A stretch of DNA of 64,000 bases, from positions 82,003 through 146,002 of the forward strand of contig NZ_JDTH01000011.1 of assembly GCF_000710615.1 (NCBI RefSeq). Reading direction: 5' to 3'. A model generated the notes under the pieces. That model did not search any database. It was not told the origin of the DNA and saw only the letters and a list, made by a program, of their open reading frames with translations. The stretch comes from Haladaptatus cibarius D43. Its GTDB lineage: Archaea > Halobacteriota > Halobacteria > Halobacteriales > Haladaptataceae. Made by a program: the position numbers and the translations under genes. How positions within the stretch are numbered: the first letter of the stretch is position 1; every line of letters begins with the position of its first letter. This document shows, one piece after another, positions 55,305-64,000 of the stretch.

Positions 55305-55589
55305 TCATCTGGATTCTACTGTATCTACTTCAAGGATGGTTCCGACCATAGACCAGTTCGATTCGTCTGGTTCTTTTCGGCCAACAAGGACAGACTCGTT
55401 ATTTTCACTTGAGATGAATCGGTATTGGGCATCCTCGTTCTCGCGAGTCCCTTCTGCCTGAAAGTCTTCTTGAAAGAATTCAGCTCCGGAGATATGAAAG
55501 ATTGCGTTCGTCCCGTCGTCAAGTGTGAGTCTGATGGGATCCGGACTTACATTGTGAATTCGCTTCGCAATTCGATTGAGATCTGCCAT
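55305..55589 (-). CDS. Conserved haloarchaeal hypothetical protein
   Basis: 94 residues, soluble and beta-rich. MADLNRIAKRIHNVSPDPIR starts a basic helix, then LTLDDGTNAIFHISGAEFFQ and SMVGTILEVDTVES. It resembles small PRC-barrel/Sm-like haloarchaeal proteins in layout only. The ATG at 55589 is preferred to 55613 for the typical start. Function unknown. Confidence 0.7.
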   Translation of the reverse strand: MADLNRIAKRIHNVSPDPIRLTLDDGTNAIFHISGAEFFQEDFQAEGTRENEDAQYRFISSENNESVLVGRKEPDESNWSMVGTILEVDTVESR

Positions 55590-55791
55590 ACCTGATCGCC
55601 GAGAGCGTGGCAATAAACGGTTTTGATTATCTCCTTGTCCTTTCGGCGTAACAGTACGAACCTAGTACCATAATTGCCTACATCACTGCTATGTGAACTA
55701 CCCTCTGGTATCCGTCCCGGAACAGCGACGAGCGGTGAACCAGGCCGTCACGAGTGGAAACCTATACGTCTGTCCCACACAGGGTTCGTAT

Positions 55792-56187
55792 ATGGCGAAT
55801 TCCAGTCCGTCCGCGTTCATGCTGGGCATAGTCCTCGGAATCGTACTCGTCGTCTTGGGTATCGGTGCCTACGTCCTCTCCGACTTCGCGAGTATTACGG
55901 CGCTCATTCCTGCTATCTTCGGCGTTGTCATCGCCATCCTGGGCGTGGTGGGACGCCAGCAGCCGGCTCGGCAACGGCTCGCTGCCTACGGAATCGGCCT
56001 CCTGGCGGTTCTCGGAGTGCTGGGGTCGATGCGGGGGATTCCAGCGATCATCGCGTTGCTAACTGGCGACGCAGTCGACTCCGTTATCGCGGCCGTCTCT
56101 CAGGGCGCGATGATTGTTATCTGTCTCGCCCTCCTCGTTGCCGTAATCCAGTTCGTCCACGATACGCGTACATCGACGGATCCGTGA
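55792..56187 (+). CDS. Four-helix membrane protein of unknown function
   Basis: 131 residues. MANSSPSAFMLGIVLGIVLV starts a first helix; further helices follow at about 36-55, 64-83 and 100-120, with QQPARQRLAAYG as an inside loop. The ATG at 55792 is preferred over 55693, since the 33 upstream residues are hydrophilic and irregular. The last residues (HDTRTSTDP) are outside the membrane. Short haloarchaeal membrane proteins of this form are common; no role is known. Confidence 0.68.
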   Translation: MANSSPSAFMLGIVLGIVLVVLGIGAYVLSDFASITALIPAIFGVVIAILGVVGRQQPARQRLAAYGIGLLAVLGVLGSMRGIPAIIALLTGDAVDSVIAAVSQGAMIVICLALLVAVIQFVHDTRTSTDP

Positions 56188-56455
56188 CCAATCATCTCAC
56201 CGGCGACATTCTTCCAGGAGCTGTGAACCCATTCCAAGCATTCCGGTGGAGCTGTGATGCTGCCCGAGTTTGGCCTGCTGTTACATCGGGGACTTTGAGA
56301 AACACTATTCGATAGTCAACGCCTTGATTGAGGCTGAAGACACATACTGATGAGTCCGCTAAGAGCCGGAGGCCGTCACAACTTTGAACTGGGATGCAGT
56401 AACCGTCCTGTTTCGGTACGCTTTGAACCCTTGAATACCCGTTCGACCGAACACG

Positions 56456-56865
56456 ATGAGTATGGAAGTCTCGAGTATTGCAGTCGATGAGTCTGTCTCG
56501 ACCGTCTCACCCCCCGAAGAGTTGTGGAATGCTCTCAGGAACGCCGTCGACGAGACTCACCATCTGATGTCCACCGAAAAATTCGCGACGATGCAATTCT
56601 GATTAACGTCGCACGTGGCCCCGTAGTCGACCAGACGGCGCTTGTCGACGCCCTCGAAGCTGGGGAGCTCGGTGGCGCTGCACTCGATGTCTTCGAGGCG
56701 GAACCGCTGCCCGAGGAGTCTCTACTCTGGGAGTTCGAGGAGGTTCTTATCACTCCCCACTGCGCAGGGTTCACTGAGGACTACTATCGGAACGTCGCGG
56801 ATCTCGTCCGGGAGAACCTCGCCCACATCGACGCTGGCGAGGATTTCGTCAATCGGATCGTATAG
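56456..56865 (+). pseudogene. Broken D-2-hydroxyacid dehydrogenase
   Basis: The ATG at 56456 opens a frame (IAVDESVSTVSPPEEL) like the N-terminus of haloarchaeal D-2-hydroxyacid dehydrogenases, followed almost at once by DETHHLMSTEKFATM, which belongs about 200 residues later. A frameshift near 56590 then leads into DAILINVARGPVVDQTALVD, VFEAEPLPEESLLW and ITPHCAGFTEDY, the genuine C-terminal substrate domain. The Rossmann NAD-binding domain (most of it) is deleted. Not functional. Confidence 0.85.
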
Positions 56866-56924
56866 TCGAGTGGCTTGGGATTACGCAGATTGCGCAGTTT
56901 GAACAGAGACACGATAGAGTCCGG

Positions 56925-57359
56925 CTACAGCTGTTCTGTGATGTACTTCTTGAGCAGCGTTCGATGACACCGCTTCTGGTCGGTGTTCTCGAAACAGACT
57001 AGGACGAGGTGTTCCTCGTTACGGAGGCGATCGGTGAGTTCAGCGACTGCGTCTTGGGCTTCCGCAGTTTCGGTGAGATATGCTCGGTACCGGTCCTCGA
57101 ATCCGACCTCGTCCCAGGCAGCATTATGGGCGCCTTCGTCACACAGCCCTTGCATCTTGAAATCCTCGTGGCGCCGTTTGAACTCGTCGAGGAGGTCTGG
57201 GGGTGGACCGAGTGCAGGATAGTTCTCGTCGATCGTTGTTCTGAACCAGCCGGTTGGCCGGCGAACTACACCCACGTGCGTGGCTTCAGGGGAAATGTCC
57301 ACGAGATCATGCTGTAGCGCTGCGACGTACGTATCCTTGAGGCGGTCAGTTGTGGTCAT
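56925..57359 (-). CDS. DUF488-family protein
   Basis: 144 residues. THVGVVRRPTGWFRTTIDEN and the C-terminal VLVCFENTDQKRCHRTLLKK are the DUF488 signature, with the Cys/His pair (CHR) of the family. No activity is assigned. It lies alone, converging with the broken dehydrogenase; 548 bases of gene-poor DNA lie upstream. Confidence 0.85.
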   Translation of the reverse strand: MTTTDRLKDTYVAALQHDLVDISPEATHVGVVRRPTGWFRTTIDENYPALGPPPDLLDEFKRRHEDFKMQGLCDEGAHNAAWDEVGFEDRYRAYLTETAEAQDAVAELTDRLRNEEHLVLVCFENTDQKRCHRTLLKKYITEQL

Positions 57360-57907
57360 GATCTCTGTCTTGGCCGTTTGATACCCAGCGTAGTCAACCT
57401 CCCGGTGGACGTCTGTGCCGCTCCTGCTTGGTGAGACTTCTATGATAGTTAAAAAAAGTCGAGGAATACGACTGGCCTATACAGTCGAAGCCCACAGCAG
57501 GCAGGACATCCACATCGATTGTCCCAGTGGATTGACGCACTGCTGCCATAGTGCACGCCAAATGGAGACTACTCCTTGAACAGGGGTTGAGAATTAGACG
57601 ATGTTGTCTCACATCCCTAGCTTGGAACCTCTCGACAAGAACCATTCAAAGCAGTATGATCTCGGAGTGTCTGTGTGTACCGGCGGCAACGACGAGTACA
57701 TCCTGCCAGTGACGGTCGGATCTGATGCTCTCAATGCATGTGTTCTCCAGTAGCGATTCCCAAGCCTCCCTTTGAACCATTGAGATAATTGTCCGCAAAA
57801 TCATTTGGTTCTTCACCCGCTGGCAACCGACTCTCTGACCACCAGTGCTCCTGATGAAGGCGGTTAAGAGTCTGCAGCTTGAACCACCTACCGAGGAATG
57901 AGTACAC
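57360..57907. other. Gene-poor region upstream of the oxidoreductase
   Basis: 548 bases. Small frames on both strands (for example 57646-57909 minus and 57731-58024 minus) overlap one another, and the stretch ending EHWWSESRLPAGEEPNDFAD has protein-like composition but no start or relatives I recognise. A T7 run on the minus strand near 57449-57456 is the only terminator-like feature. Confidence 0.4.
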
Positions 57908-58858
57908 ATGACGGATAAAATGAAGGCTGTTCGTATTCACGAATTCGGTTCGCCGGATGTCCTCAGATACGAGGATGCGCCTCGCCCGGACCCGCTCGAT
58001 GATGACGTTCTCGTTCGGGTTCACGCAGCGGGCATCAATCCAGTCGACTGGCGGATTCGACAGGGAATGCAGCTGGTGTCGATGCTGCCCGAGAACCCGT
58101 TTCCCCTCATTCTCGGGATGGACGTTTCAGGCGTCGTTGAGGAGGTCGGCGCGTCAGTCACTGAATTTGAGACGGGCGATGCGGTGTTCGGTGTCAACGG
58201 GTTCCCGGAGTTAGGTTCCTATGCGGAGTATTCGGCCACACCTGCCGAGCAATTAGCCCCGAAGCCCGAAACGCTCGGTCACGAAGAGGCGGCCGGCGTG
58301 CCAGTCGTCACGCAGACCGCCTGGCAAGCGTTATTTGAGTATGCTGATTGCACGGCTGACCAGCGAGTTCTCATCCACGGTGCAGCCGGTGGTGTTGGAC
58401 ACATGGCCGTCCAGCTGGCGAAATGGAAGGGGGCCGACGTAATCGCCACGGCGTCGGGGTACAGCGAAGACTATCTCCGAGATTTGGGCGTTGACGCGTT
58501 CGTGAACTATCGCGAAGAGCGCTTCGAATCAGTGATTGACGATGTCGATATCGTAGTAGATACAGTCGGGGGTGAAATCCCAGCACGCTCAGTCGACGTG
58601 CTCAAGGAACATGGGGTACTCGTCTCAGTTGTTGGACAACCATCCGGAGCGCTCACCACCAACCACGACATTGATGTACAGGTGGTAAGTGGGCGGTCGA
58701 ATTCGCCGTCGCTCCTGACCACCATTAGCGAACTGATTGACGCCGGAGAAGTGCGCCCTACGATCAGTGCCGAATTCCCACTCGAAAATGCAGCTCGGGC
58801 ACACGAAGTAGGTGAGACAGAACACGTACAAGGGAAACTCGTTCTCAGCGTTGCATGA
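57908..58858 (+). CDS. NADPH-dependent quinone oxidoreductase-like protein (MDR family)
   Basis: 316 residues. The GroES-like N-terminal domain (MKAVRIHEFGSPDVLRYEDA, HAAGINPVDWRIRQGM) lacks the zinc ligands of alcohol dehydrogenases, and the NADPH loop is LIHGAAGGVGHMAVQLAKW. This is the quinone oxidoreductase branch, which reduces quinones or enones. The ATG at 57908 follows an AT-rich stretch. It stands alone. Substrate unknown. Confidence 0.92.
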   Translation: MTDKMKAVRIHEFGSPDVLRYEDAPRPDPLDDDVLVRVHAAGINPVDWRIRQGMQLVSMLPENPFPLILGMDVSGVVEEVGASVTEFETGDAVFGVNGFPELGSYAEYSATPAEQLAPKPETLGHEEAAGVPVVTQTAWQALFEYADCTADQRVLIHGAAGGVGHMAVQLAKWKGADVIATASGYSEDYLRDLGVDAFVNYREERFESVIDDVDIVVDTVGGEIPARSVDVLKEHGVLVSVVGQPSGALTTNHDIDVQVVSGRSNSPSLLTTISELIDAGEVRPTISAEFPLENAARAHEVGETEHVQGKLVLSVA

Positions 58859-59034
58859 TTCGACATAGCGTACATTGTATTCAGATCCATAGCCTCTATC
58901 GGTGGAAGCTGCTACTTCACCCAAATTTGAACATACAATAGTGTTAGAATATTCATCCAACACCGATTCAGCGTGACCACCGCCCTGTAGCGAATGACTT
59001 ACGGGGTGCACTTACCGAGAGAGTAGTAGAACGA

Positions 59035-60201
59035 ATGGAATGGATACAAAAACTCCGGAACTCGCCAGCAGCAGCCGTGATTTTCGCGAGTACGCTCGTC
59101 GCTGTCATGGGTGTCTCACTCATCAGTCCTGCACTTCCAGCGGTGCAGGCAGCGTGGAACATTTCGGAGGCGCAGGCCAGCCTCTTGTTGTCGGCGTTCA
59201 CGCTTCCCGGGATCTTTCTCACCCTCCCGATTGGACTGCTAACCGACCACATCGGTCGAAAACCGATTCTAATCCCGGCGCTCGTTGTCTTCGGGATCAG
59301 TGGGGGCGGTATCATCTTTATTTCCGATTTCAGCCTGATTTTGGTCCTGCGAGCCATCCAAGGGGCGGCGAGTAGTGCGATTGCAATGCTCACGGTCACA
59401 CTCCTCGGGGATCTCTATTCCGGTGAACAACGACGAGTGCTGATTGGGACCAACGCGGCGATTCTCGCGGTGGGTGCCGCTGGCTATCCACTACTCGGTG
59501 GTGCACTTGCAACAGTCGCTTGGTCGGCCCCATTCGCATGTTTTCTCCTCGCGCTGCTCGTCGCTGTACCCGGCATAACCTTGCTCGAGGAGCCACAACG
59601 GGATCAGAACAATGCGAATTCGAGTATCCATGCGTTCCTCACTGGGCCCACACCGATGACTCCCTTCGTCGTACTCTATCTGGCAATTTTCGGTATTTTT
59701 GTCATCCTCTATGGCGCGCAGCTTACCGCTGTTCCGTTCCTGCTCGCCAACGAATATCACCTCTCTTCAGCCGGCATCGGCCTTCTCGTGGGATTACCAG
59801 CGATTTCAATGGGGGCGACAGCAATGCAAGGTGGCCGCGTGCTTCGGTCGCTCACAACCTTCCAATCGATCGCACTCGGATTCGTGAGTTACGGGATCGG
59901 ACTCGTCATCGTCGCCGTCGCGGACTCCATTTACCTGGTCGCTGGCGCACTCTTATTGTTCGGCCTTGGTCAAGGGCTTGCAGAGCCAATCACGGATACG
60001 GCACTCAACGAACGAGCACCGGACGAATTTCGCGGGAGTATCATGAGTATTCGTACAAGCGTACTCAGACTCGGGACGACGATCGGCCCGCCGCTCAGTG
60101 TCGGGACTGCAGCACTGTTCGGCTATCGACGAACGCTGTTGGTTTCCGGCGCCGGTGCCTTCGTCATTGGTATGAGCTGGTTCATGGTCAAACGTTTATA
60201 A
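59035..60201 (+). CDS. MFS transporter (drug:H+ antiporter type)
   Basis: 388 residues, twelve helices. The conserved motif A between helices 2 and 3 is GLLTDHIGRKPILI, and motif C-like glycines are seen in helix 5 (AAILAVGAAGYPLLGGALATV). This pattern is the drug-antiporter group; the cargo cannot be inferred. The ATG at 59035 is the only good start. Confidence 0.9.
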   Translation: MEWIQKLRNSPAAAVIFASTLVAVMGVSLISPALPAVQAAWNISEAQASLLLSAFTLPGIFLTLPIGLLTDHIGRKPILIPALVVFGISGGGIIFISDFSLILVLRAIQGAASSAIAMLTVTLLGDLYSGEQRRVLIGTNAAILAVGAAGYPLLGGALATVAWSAPFACFLLALLVAVPGITLLEEPQRDQNNANSSIHAFLTGPTPMTPFVVLYLAIFGIFVILYGAQLTAVPFLLANEYHLSSAGIGLLVGLPAISMGATAMQGGRVLRSLTTFQSIALGFVSYGIGLVIVAVADSIYLVAGALLLFGLGQGLAEPITDTALNERAPDEFRGSIMSIRTSVLRLGTTIGPPLSVGTAALFGYRRTLLVSGAGAFVIGMSWFMVKRL

Positions 60202-60323
60202 TATCTCCCGTACTTACTCGCTCACTCGCCAACGGGGAACTCTGTTGCATACGCAGTCGTTTGAAAATACGACTCCGAGAGACTACGTCTACTACTCTGA
60301 CGTCGGTATACACCAAAATTGAC

Positions 60324-60440
60324 TTATTTCACATCCCGTGGCGGCCGAAGAAGAAATACACTGAATCCCGTGACGATTGCCAATACACATCCCACGAGGA
60401 ACGTCATCGACCAGGATGTCATCGTGATGAGGACACTCAT
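60324..60440 (-). CDS. 38-residue single-helix membrane protein coupled to hemD
   Basis: MSVLITMTSWSMTFLVGCVL, then AIVTGFSVFLLRPPRDVK and TAA. One membrane helix (about 12-31) is followed by a basic tail that fits the cytoplasmic side. Its ATG overlaps the hemD TGA by three bases (ATGA), the pattern of translational coupling used throughout this window. It is too short for usual gene calling. It may instead be the tail of a former longer gene, but the start, coupling and helix all suit a real small protein. Confidence 0.6.
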   Translation of the reverse strand: MSVLITMTSWSMTFLVGCVLAIVTGFSVFLLRPPRDVK

Positions 60441-61180
60441 CTGGTTGACGCTCCATTTCTAATCTCTTGGACAGTGAGTCTGGCTAATTGTTCGAAATCT
60501 ACAGAATCTGGTGTGATATTGATCTCCAGCCCAATGTCACGTATCACACGTGCCGTCGGAGCGCCGATTGCTCCGATAACCGGTTCCTCTAACCCACGTT
60601 TGAGTTCCGCCGCATCGTCTTGCTCCGTAGCAATCTCGAAGAAATGACCGACCGTTCTCGGTGACGTGAACAATATCCCATCCAATTGACCGTCAATTGT
60701 AAGCGAGACTGACCGACCAGCTGATTTCGGTCTTTCCAATCGGTACAACTGCGTTTCATGGACATCTGCACCGGCAGCCTCTAGTCCCTGAATCAATACA
60801 TCGCTGCCGTGTGCGCTGCGAGCGATCTCGACAGTCGCTCCGCTGACCTCAGCAGCGAGCTCTTCAACAAGACCGGCAGACGTGAACGTCGACGGCACAA
60901 CATCCACTGAGTGGCCGTAGACTCGTAATGCCGAAGCAGTCTGCTGTCCGACGGCACATACTGTTGCCCTGCCAGGCTGCCAATCTTGGTCGGCAGCTAT
61001 CTGTACCCCGGTCCGGCTTGTGAAGACGTAATAATCTGCCGCCGTTGGCGTCTCCCCGGTTGAACAGACCGTGAGCATGGGATCTGCCACTGGCGAAACT
61101 CCACGTGAGCGGAGATACTCGACTGCCTCGTCGATACGATTGTCATCGGGCCGGAGGACAGCTACTGTTGGCTTACTCAT
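60437..61180 (-). CDS. hemD: Uroporphyrinogen-III synthase
   Basis: 247 residues. The two-domain HemD fold is indicated by VAVLRPDDNRIDEAVEYLRS at the start, YYVFTSRTGVQIAAD, CAVGQQTASALRVYG (domain 1/2 hinge) and GILFTSPRTVGHFFE, IGAIGAPTARVIRDIG in the second half. It cyclises hydroxymethylbilane on the way to siroheme, cobalamin and heme. No other heme gene is near, so it is an extra or relocated copy; its loops are more divergent than usual in the family. Followed by the coupled 38-residue frame. Confidence 0.85.
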   Translation of the reverse strand: MSKPTVAVLRPDDNRIDEAVEYLRSRGVSPVADPMLTVCSTGETPTAADYYVFTSRTGVQIAADQDWQPGRATVCAVGQQTASALRVYGHSVDVVPSTFTSAGLVEELAAEVSGATVEIARSAHGSDVLIQGLEAAGADVHETQLYRLERPKSAGRSVSLTIDGQLDGILFTSPRTVGHFFEIATEQDDAAELKRGLEEPVIGAIGAPTARVIRDIGLEINITPDSVDFEQLARLTVQEIRNGASTR

Positions 61181-61245
61181 ATTTTGAAAGATGGTCGTAT
61201 TGGAATTAATGTGCAGCGGTTTGCAGAATCCGTCATTTCTGGGTT

Positions 61246-61653
61246 CTATACCGATCCGAGTGCTACAAGCCAGGACAAGACTGGATCGGCCGTGACTCGA
61301 ATCGTGGCTGCCCCGAAACCGAAGGCGATGAGACTCATCAAGAGGACAAATTCGGCGTTGGCATCCTTCACACTCGTAAGAAGTGTGAGTAACGTGAGTG
61401 ACCCAGAGAGGAGGCAGATGAATCCCCCAATGACAAAGCTCAGAATCATGAACACGGGATCTGAGAAACTCAGTAGTGGGAATGGGGGCGTATAGATGCC
61501 GACTACACGGAGAACAATGCCAATGCAGAGATACCCGGCGAAGCCGACCACTGTCACTGCGCTCCCAACCGATGACAGCCGAAACACTCGATAAAGCTCT
61601 CGCTCAAGCGGCGTCGATGGGTGCCACGCTCGCAGAGCGGAGGGGTGGAACAT
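61246..61653 (-). CDS. Membrane protein of unknown function, downstream of glutamate dehydrogenase
   Basis: 135 residues, four predicted helices after a hydrophilic start (MFHPSALRAWHPSTPLEREL). Helices are near 28-50, 60-85, 90-108 and 115-133. The ATG at 61653 lies 4 bases past the gdh stop, so the pair is probably an operon. No recognised family. Confidence 0.72.
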   Translation of the reverse strand: MFHPSALRAWHPSTPLERELYRVFRLSSVGSAVTVVGFAGYLCIGIVLRVVGIYTPPFPLLSFSDPVFMILSFVIGGFICLLSGSLTLLTLLTSVKDANAEFVLLMSLIAFGFGAATIRVTADPVLSWLVALGSV

Positions 61654-61657
61654 TTGA

Positions 61658-62959
61658 TTACGGCCAGAGCCCTCGTGCTTCGTGTGCTTCCGCGATGCGG
61701 GACAGTGCGACGATGTAGGCTGCATCGCGCCAGGTGACGTCACGCTGTTCAAACTCTGATCGAACCGCATCCCACGCGGCCTGCATCTCCGTTTCGAGTT
61801 CCTCGTTCACTCGTTCAAGCGACCATGCCCGGCGATTGATATCCTGAAGCCACTCGAAGTAGCTCACCGTAACTCCGCCAGCGTTGGCGAGAATATCGGG
61901 CACAACTGCGACCTCTCGCTCGGCGAGAATCGAATCGGCCGTGGACGTCGTTGGACCGTTCGCACCCTCGACGACGAAATCAGCGGCGATCGCCTCCGCG
62001 TTCTCCTTCGTGATCACGTTTCCAAGCGCGGCTGGAATGAGTACGTCGACGTCGAGGGCGAGCAACTCGTCGTTCGAAATGACGTCGTCCGCGTATTTGG
62101 TGACGGCCTCTGGCTCTTCGTCGTGAGATGGAACCGAAGCCGTATCGATTCCCTCTGGGTCGTACATCGCACCGTTCACGTCACTGACTGCGACGACAGT
62201 CGCTCCCCAGTCGTCGAGTAGTCGAGCAGCATTCGCACCGACACTCCCGTAGCCCTGAATCGCGACCGTCGTCTCATCGAGTTGTCGGTCGTAGTGCTCG
62301 CAAACCAGTTGCGTGATGATCGCCACACTACGTCCGGGCGCTTCTTCACGGCCTTCACTGCCACCGACAATTGGTGGTTTTCCAGTAACGACACCCGGCG
62401 TCGTTTCACCTTCCTGCATCGAGTAGGCGTCCATCAACCATGCCATTGTCTGGGGGTCCGTCCCCATATCTGGGGCTGGGATATCCTGGTTGGGGCCGAT
62501 AACGTCCCGAAGTTCCTGTGCGAACCGTCTGGTGAGTCGCTCCTTTTCCGCCGAGCTCAGCTCCTTGGGGTTAACCGCAACACCACCCTTGGCACCACCG
62601 AACGGGAGATCCATGACTGCGCACTTCCAGGTCATCCACATGCCGAGTCCGACACACTCGTCCCGGGTCACTTCGGGATGGTACCGGAGCCCCCCTTTGA
62701 ATGGCCCTCTAACACTATCGTGTTGGGCTCGATAGCCGGCGAACACCTCAACCGTTCCACTATCTCGCTTGACCGGAATTGTTACTTCGTGAACCTTCTT
62801 TGGATACTTGAGCCGTTCGACGATATTCTGGTCGATATTCAGATGGTCAGCAGCATGATACAGCTGCCGACGGGCCGTTTCCAGCGCCGATTCCGAGTCG
62901 GTAGATTCTGCCGCCGTATCATCCGACCTGTTGCGGGTGGTATCAGTTTGAGATGGCAT
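61658..62959 (-). CDS. gdhB: Glutamate dehydrogenase (Glu/Leu/Phe/Val family)
   Basis: 433 residues. The substrate-lysine region is [41 protein letters not shown], whose parts include K near residues 92 and 104. The NAD(P) loop is [17 protein letters not shown]. The N-terminal 40 residues are a Ser/Thr/Asp-rich haloarchaeal addition. It interconverts glutamate and 2-oxoglutarate with ammonia. The start lies two bases after the rubrerythrin-like mini-gene, so they are co-translated. Confidence 0.94.
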   Translation of the reverse strand: MPSQTDTTRNRSDDTAAESTDSESALETARRQLYHAADHLNIDQNIVERLKYPKKVHEVTIPVKRDSGTVEVFAGYRAQHDSVRGPFKGGLRYHPEVTRDECVGLGMWMTWKCAVMDLPFGGAKGGVAVNPKELSSAEKERLTRRFAQELRDVIGPNQDIPAPDMGTDPQTMAWLMDAYSMQEGETTPGVVTGKPPIVGGSEGREEAPGRSVAIITQLVCEHYDRQLDETTVAIQGYGSVGANAARLLDDWGATVVAVSDVNGAMYDPEGIDTASVPSHDEEPEAVTKYADDVISNDELLALDVDVLIPAALGNVITKENAEAIAADFVVEGANGPTTSTADSILAEREVAVVPDILANAGGVTVSYFEWLQDINRRAWSLERVNEELETEMQAAWDAVRSEFEQRDVTWRDAAYIVALSRIAEAHEARGLWP

Positions 62960-62961
62960 GG

Positions 62962-63105
62962 CTATTCGAGTGGAATCCGGCGATTTCGCATTGGACCGCT
63001 ACAGTCGGGGCATTGGCTGGGGCTGTTCTCAGCGATGATGATGTTGCCACATTGGAAGCACTCATATGGGGTTTCTCCGTCCGGTTTGGGGTTGACATCT
63101 CTCAT
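62962..63105 (-). CDS. 47-residue rubrerythrin-like zinc-ribbon protein
   Basis: [20 protein letters not shown], then [20 protein letters not shown] and LE. Two CxxC pairs (YECFQC, CPDC) form a rubredoxin/zinc-ribbon knuckle like the 'rubrerythrin-like domain' mini-proteins of haloarchaea. It binds one Zn or Fe; role unknown. Two bases separate its stop from the glutamate dehydrogenase start, placing it first in that operon. Confidence 0.88.
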   Translation of the reverse strand: MRDVNPKPDGETPYECFQCGNIIIAENSPSQCPDCSGPMRNRRIPLE

Positions 63106-63221
63106 AATGAACTCACGAGTGCCTGCAGGGAATCCGGGGCACTCTGTGTAGATGTAATAAGTGTATAAGGGAATAATCAGCAGTTGACTATCAAACTATA
63201 TTCTAATCAAGGGGTTAGCTA

Positions 63222-64000
63222 TTAAACCGATCCGGTAGGCATCACGACAGTGAGATTGTTCTCCTCAAAAAACGTTGCAAACAGTTTGCGCTGAACGGTT
63301 CGAGCGTGTTTATAGAACGCTGGTGGGGAGATCCCGAGAGTTTCCGCAACGTCTTCCCCTGTACTCTCGCGCGGTGATTCGAAGAAACCACTATAGTACG
63401 CTGTCTGAATCACCTCGAGTTGTCGCTCGGTCAGCTTATTGAGGAACTTCGAGTAAAGATCGTGTTCTATCGATTGGTCGAGCGTCTGCTTAGAACGGAG
63501 TTCGACAGTGGAGAACGTCTCACGGACAAGTTGGGTGATTGTTCGGACGTCAATGCTGTCCGGAATATCGATGACCAACATCGTGGTGGTCGGATTAGCT
63601 GTCGCTTCCCGGAAGATAGCACCATGATCGGCGAGTTCTAAGGCAAGGAACGGCTGTGTGAAGCGTAACCGTAAGACGCCGCCCTCATCATCTACGCTGA
63701 TCTGTTGTACATCGTCGATTGCAATGAGCTGGGCTGCTGCTTCAGCGACATCATTTAGAGATGCGTCTTCAACTGTGACAAATACATAACTTCCCTGATC
63801 AGATTGCTGGACGCCACCTTGATACGAGAGGGTACACGCAGCGTCTTGTGCAAGGCGTGAGAGGACAAACGTAGGGTCGTCGATAGCGAACTCGACACGC
63901 GTCATCGATGTCGTGAGGAGCGCGTTCTTCCGTTCGATTGCACTGAGGGCCGACGCGATGGTTTCCCCGAGTTCGGCAAGGACGGCCTTTGCCGTGTCGT
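63222..64000 (-). CDS. Bat-type regulator with GAF-like end, HTH_10 (5' end outside window)
   Basis: The frame is open from 64000 through the Met at 63905, so that Met is internal. Upstream residues LAELGETIASALSAIERKNA are the last helix of a GAF or related sensor domain; then comes a beta domain (TRVEFAIDDPTFVLSRLAQD) and the HTH_10 helix-turn-helix (LTERQLEVIQTAYYSGFFES, VAETLGISPPAFYKHARTV). This is the architecture of bacterio-opsin activator Bat. The visible part is 259 codons; the N-terminal sensor lies beyond the edge. Confidence 0.9.
   Translation of the reverse strand, partial: DTAKAVLAELGETIASALSAIERKNALLTTSMTRVEFAIDDPTFVLSRLAQDAACTLSYQGGVQQSDQGSYVFVTVEDASLNDVAEAAAQLIAIDDVQQISVDDEGGVLRLRFTQPFLALELADHGAIFREATANPTTTMLVIDIPDSIDVRTITQLVRETFSTVELRSKQTLDQSIEHDLYSKFLNKLTERQLEVIQTAYYSGFFESPRESTGEDVAETLGISPPAFYKHARTVQRKLFATFFEENNLTVVMPTGSV

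Noticed and set aside
57646..58024. Minus-strand frames with a protein-like end (PAGEEPNDFADNY)
   Set aside because: They overlap each other and the oxidoreductase start, have no plausible start or promoter, and match no family I recognise.
62953..63168. Plus-strand 71-codon frame
   Set aside because: It is antisense to the zinc-ribbon mini-gene, whose CxxC pairs and spacing to gdh show the true coding strand.
1..64000. tRNA, rRNA and CRISPR arrays
   Set aside because: None seen on reading both strands by eye; a covariance-model scan would be needed to exclude a diverged tRNA.

Overview
The window is haloarchaeal DNA (class Halobacteria). Proteins are acidic. Tat and lipobox leaders are common, archaeal TFB and Bat-type HTH_10 regulators occur, and several genes start at or just after a TATA-like box as leaderless haloarchaeal transcripts do. 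Genus cannot be fixed. The mix of metal-resistance genes, degenerate gene copies, transposase remnants, a VapBC pair and AT-rich gaps suggests a megaplasmid or an accessory chromosomal island.

Layout. 1-3897: end of an AsnC/TRASH regulator, the Cu+ ATPase CopA, and a His-rich copper-associated protein. 3898-4652: AT-rich gap. 4653-10958: one tight operon holding an HMA metallochaperone, a five-gene oligopeptide/nickel-type ABC transporter and a possible amphi-Trp protein. 11065-13524: a metal-stress cassette (wHTH, DUF7521-like, His-rich membrane protein, truncated membrane protein, SHOCT). 13631-18554: small proteins, an ArsP-type permease with two YHS domains, a hydrolase, a Bat-type regulator and DoxX. 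18616-22339: Csp/DUF326 copper-storage protein, AsnC/TRASH regulator, HMA chaperone and a second, partly deleted copy of the 11-13 kb cassette. 22353-29391: TauE/SafE, cupredoxin-like protein, CBS protein, CopB-type ATPase, remnants of a DUF326 gene and of an ArsP permease, and a CDF exporter. 29763-33402: DtxR, multicopper oxidase, ZIP and cupredoxin operon. 33752-38808: methyltransferase, ACR3-like exporter, Rdx/SelW protein, DoxX, two HxlR regulators and small Cys proteins. 39050-42678: pseudogene, Bat-type regulator, Zn/Cd ATPase and a broken membrane gene. 43077-46020: VapBC and a cysteine-synthase-like gene between transposase remnants. 46145-53303: MMPL/RND exporter, a second wHTH/DUF7521 pair, EamA, Bat-type regulator, OFA-type MFS. 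53508-57359: TFB operon ending in half a deoxyhypusine synthase, small proteins, broken 2-hydroxyacid dehydrogenase, DUF488. 57908-64000: oxidoreductase, MFS, HemD with a coupled 38-residue membrane protein, a rubrerythrin-like mini-protein with glutamate dehydrogenase, and a Bat-type regulator running off the right edge.

How it fits together. Copper can be sensed (AsnC/TRASH), chaperoned (HMA), stored (DUF326), exported (CopA, CopB) and probably handled outside the cell (multicopper oxidase, cupredoxins). Zinc/cadmium, arsenic-type and other divalent cations have separate exporters (ZntA-type ATPase, CDF, ACR3, ArsP). Many genes have a decayed second copy nearby, so the island has been built and trimmed by repeated duplication and deletion. 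Three genes and several remnants described here are too short or too broken for ordinary gene calling: a 47-residue zinc-ribbon protein, a 38-residue membrane protein and an 87-codon open frame with a TCGCCGP motif.
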